DNA of 16,285 nt. It comes from an uncultured Actinomyces sp. GTDB lineage: Bacteria; Actinomycetota; Actinomycetes; Actinomycetales; Actinomycetaceae. Position 1 is the first letter of the stretch, and each line of letters opens with the position of its first letter. Both the position numbers and the translations under genes were made by a program. Positions 15,567-16,285 of the stretch are shown piece by piece. The notes beneath the pieces were generated by a model. The model saw nothing but the letters and a program-made list of their open reading frames with translations. It was not told the origin of the DNA and did not search any database. The DNA lies in assembly GCA_900554605.1 (NCBI GenBank), contig USHU01000005.1:1-16285 (forward strand), in the 5' to 3' direction.

Positions 15567-16283
15567 ATGGCCAAAACACCAACGATGTCCGACGTTGCTC
15601 TTCTTGCTGGAGTATCCGTTGGGACTGTCTCTCATGTCCTACGGGGAAGCGTTCACGTCAGCGATGCGCTCACCCAGCGCGTTCACGAGGCGACAGAAAC
15701 TTTGGGATACAGAGTTGATCCGTCAGCCCAAGCACTTCGCATGGGTTACCAAAACATCGTTGGTGTCGGGCTTTTGGGCACACGCAAAGAAGTGGAACAA
15801 GCCGCCTGCACTTTCCTTCTCCCTTTTGCCCGGGAACTGGGACGAAGCGGAATGGAAGCGTTGGTCCTCTCCCCCGCTCATTCTTCCGCCAAACATTTGT
15901 GCCTAGAAGATTGCACGGATATCGTCATGCGCGCGAAGCGATCACACTTACATTCACTCCTCATATGTCTTAGCGCTGAATTTTCCTCGTGCACATACAT
16001 CGACGCTGATGCACATGCGACGGGAACGCATGCGGATAAGCATCGATTGTTTCCGATAGGTCAAAGCACCTCAGCCACTCGGGCTCTTCCCATATTTGAG
16101 GTTCATCTAAATGCTCAGGGCCCACAGAGACTCTATGGAGAAAGAAAGACTGCATCACTTGAATGGCGTCCCCTACATGTAGGCGGTGATTCTGCAGAGG
16201 GTCATTCCCTCACCCGTGGAAATATCACCGAATGCATTGAGGCAGTTATGGATTCGAGGGACACAACAAGAATGGTGGGTTGA
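15567..16283 (+). CDS. LacI-type transcriptional regulator, short or degenerate effector domain
   Basis: The N-terminus is a clear LacI/GalR helix-turn-helix: MSDVALLAGVSVGTVSHVLRG at about residues 7-27, then VSDALTQRVHEATETLGYRVD and the hinge DPSAQALRMG. The remaining 180 residues start like the sugar-binding domain (NIVGVGLLG at 63-71) but then diverge, and the frame stops after 238 residues where family members have about 330-350. The typical second lobe (HL--GHR-I--I-G) is missing. The two other forward frames are closed across the last 265 bases, so no simple frameshift restores it. The ATG at 15567 has AGGGG 6 bases upstream; an open frame back to 15435 is not supported. It could be a decayed gene or a genuine short regulator. 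It is divergent from the membrane protein operon. Confidence 0.72.
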   Translation: MAKTPTMSDVALLAGVSVGTVSHVLRGSVHVSDALTQRVHEATETLGYRVDPSAQALRMGYQNIVGVGLLGTRKEVEQAACTFLLPFARELGRSGMEALVLSPAHSSAKHLCLEDCTDIVMRAKRSHLHSLLICLSAEFSSCTYIDADAHATGTHADKHRLFPIGQSTSATRALPIFEVHLNAQGPQRLYGERKTASLEWRPLHVGGDSAEGHSLTRGNITECIEAVMDSRDTTRMVG

Positions 16284-16285
16284 AA

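Noticed and set aside
16014..16032. Inverted repeat CATGCG-N7-CGCATG inside the LacI-type gene
   Set aside because: It is short, lies within a coding frame and has no positional support as an operator or attachment site.

Overview
The window is a stretch of core chromosome from an actinobacterium. The order pgsA, clgR, DUF3046, recA, recX, miaB, miaA and hflX is an actinobacterial arrangement, and ClgR and DUF3046 are essentially confined to that phylum. A SOS box of the TCGAAC-N4-GTTCGA type and a TTGTCCACA-type DnaA box fit as well. Base composition looks moderate for the phylum, so a member of the Actinomycetaceae (Actinomyces/Schaalia-like) is my best guess; this is inference. No mobile element, CRISPR array, rRNA or tRNA was seen, and there is no gene-free stretch above 300 bases.

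Left part (1-5797): the 5' end of hflX runs off the left edge and is divergent from an RsmC-like methyltransferase. Converging on the methyltransferase is a tight minus-strand cluster, recA-recX-cinA-miaB-miaA, whose genes overlap or lie within 11 bp of each other. It joins recombination (RecA and its modulator RecX), nicotinamide-nucleotide recycling (the CinA C-terminal amidase) and the two enzymes that make ms2i6A37 in tRNA. A strong LexA-box candidate lies at 5966-5981 upstream of recA.

Middle (5999-12856): DUF3046 and clgR overlap and appear to be transcribed from their own start region. Just upstream is a clear intrinsic terminator (6706-6743) that closes the preceding unit rnj-pfkB-ftsK-pgsA: RNase J, an orphan PfkB sugar kinase, the FtsK DNA translocase and phosphatidylglycerophosphate synthase.

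Right part (12906-16283): a membrane protein of unknown function, an M16 zinc protease and a GNAT acetyltransferase form an operon with 4-bp overlaps at both junctions. Divergent from it is a LacI-type regulator with an intact DNA-binding head but a protein about 100 residues too short. The shared intergenic region contains a perfect 12-bp palindrome that could be its operator.

Most of the window is ordinary housekeeping DNA. The items worth checking are the short LacI-type regulator with its palindrome, the LexA box placed in the recA promoter spacer, the inverted repeat and DnaA-like boxes, the missing Shine-Dalgarno sequences at several starts, and the orphan PfkB kinase.
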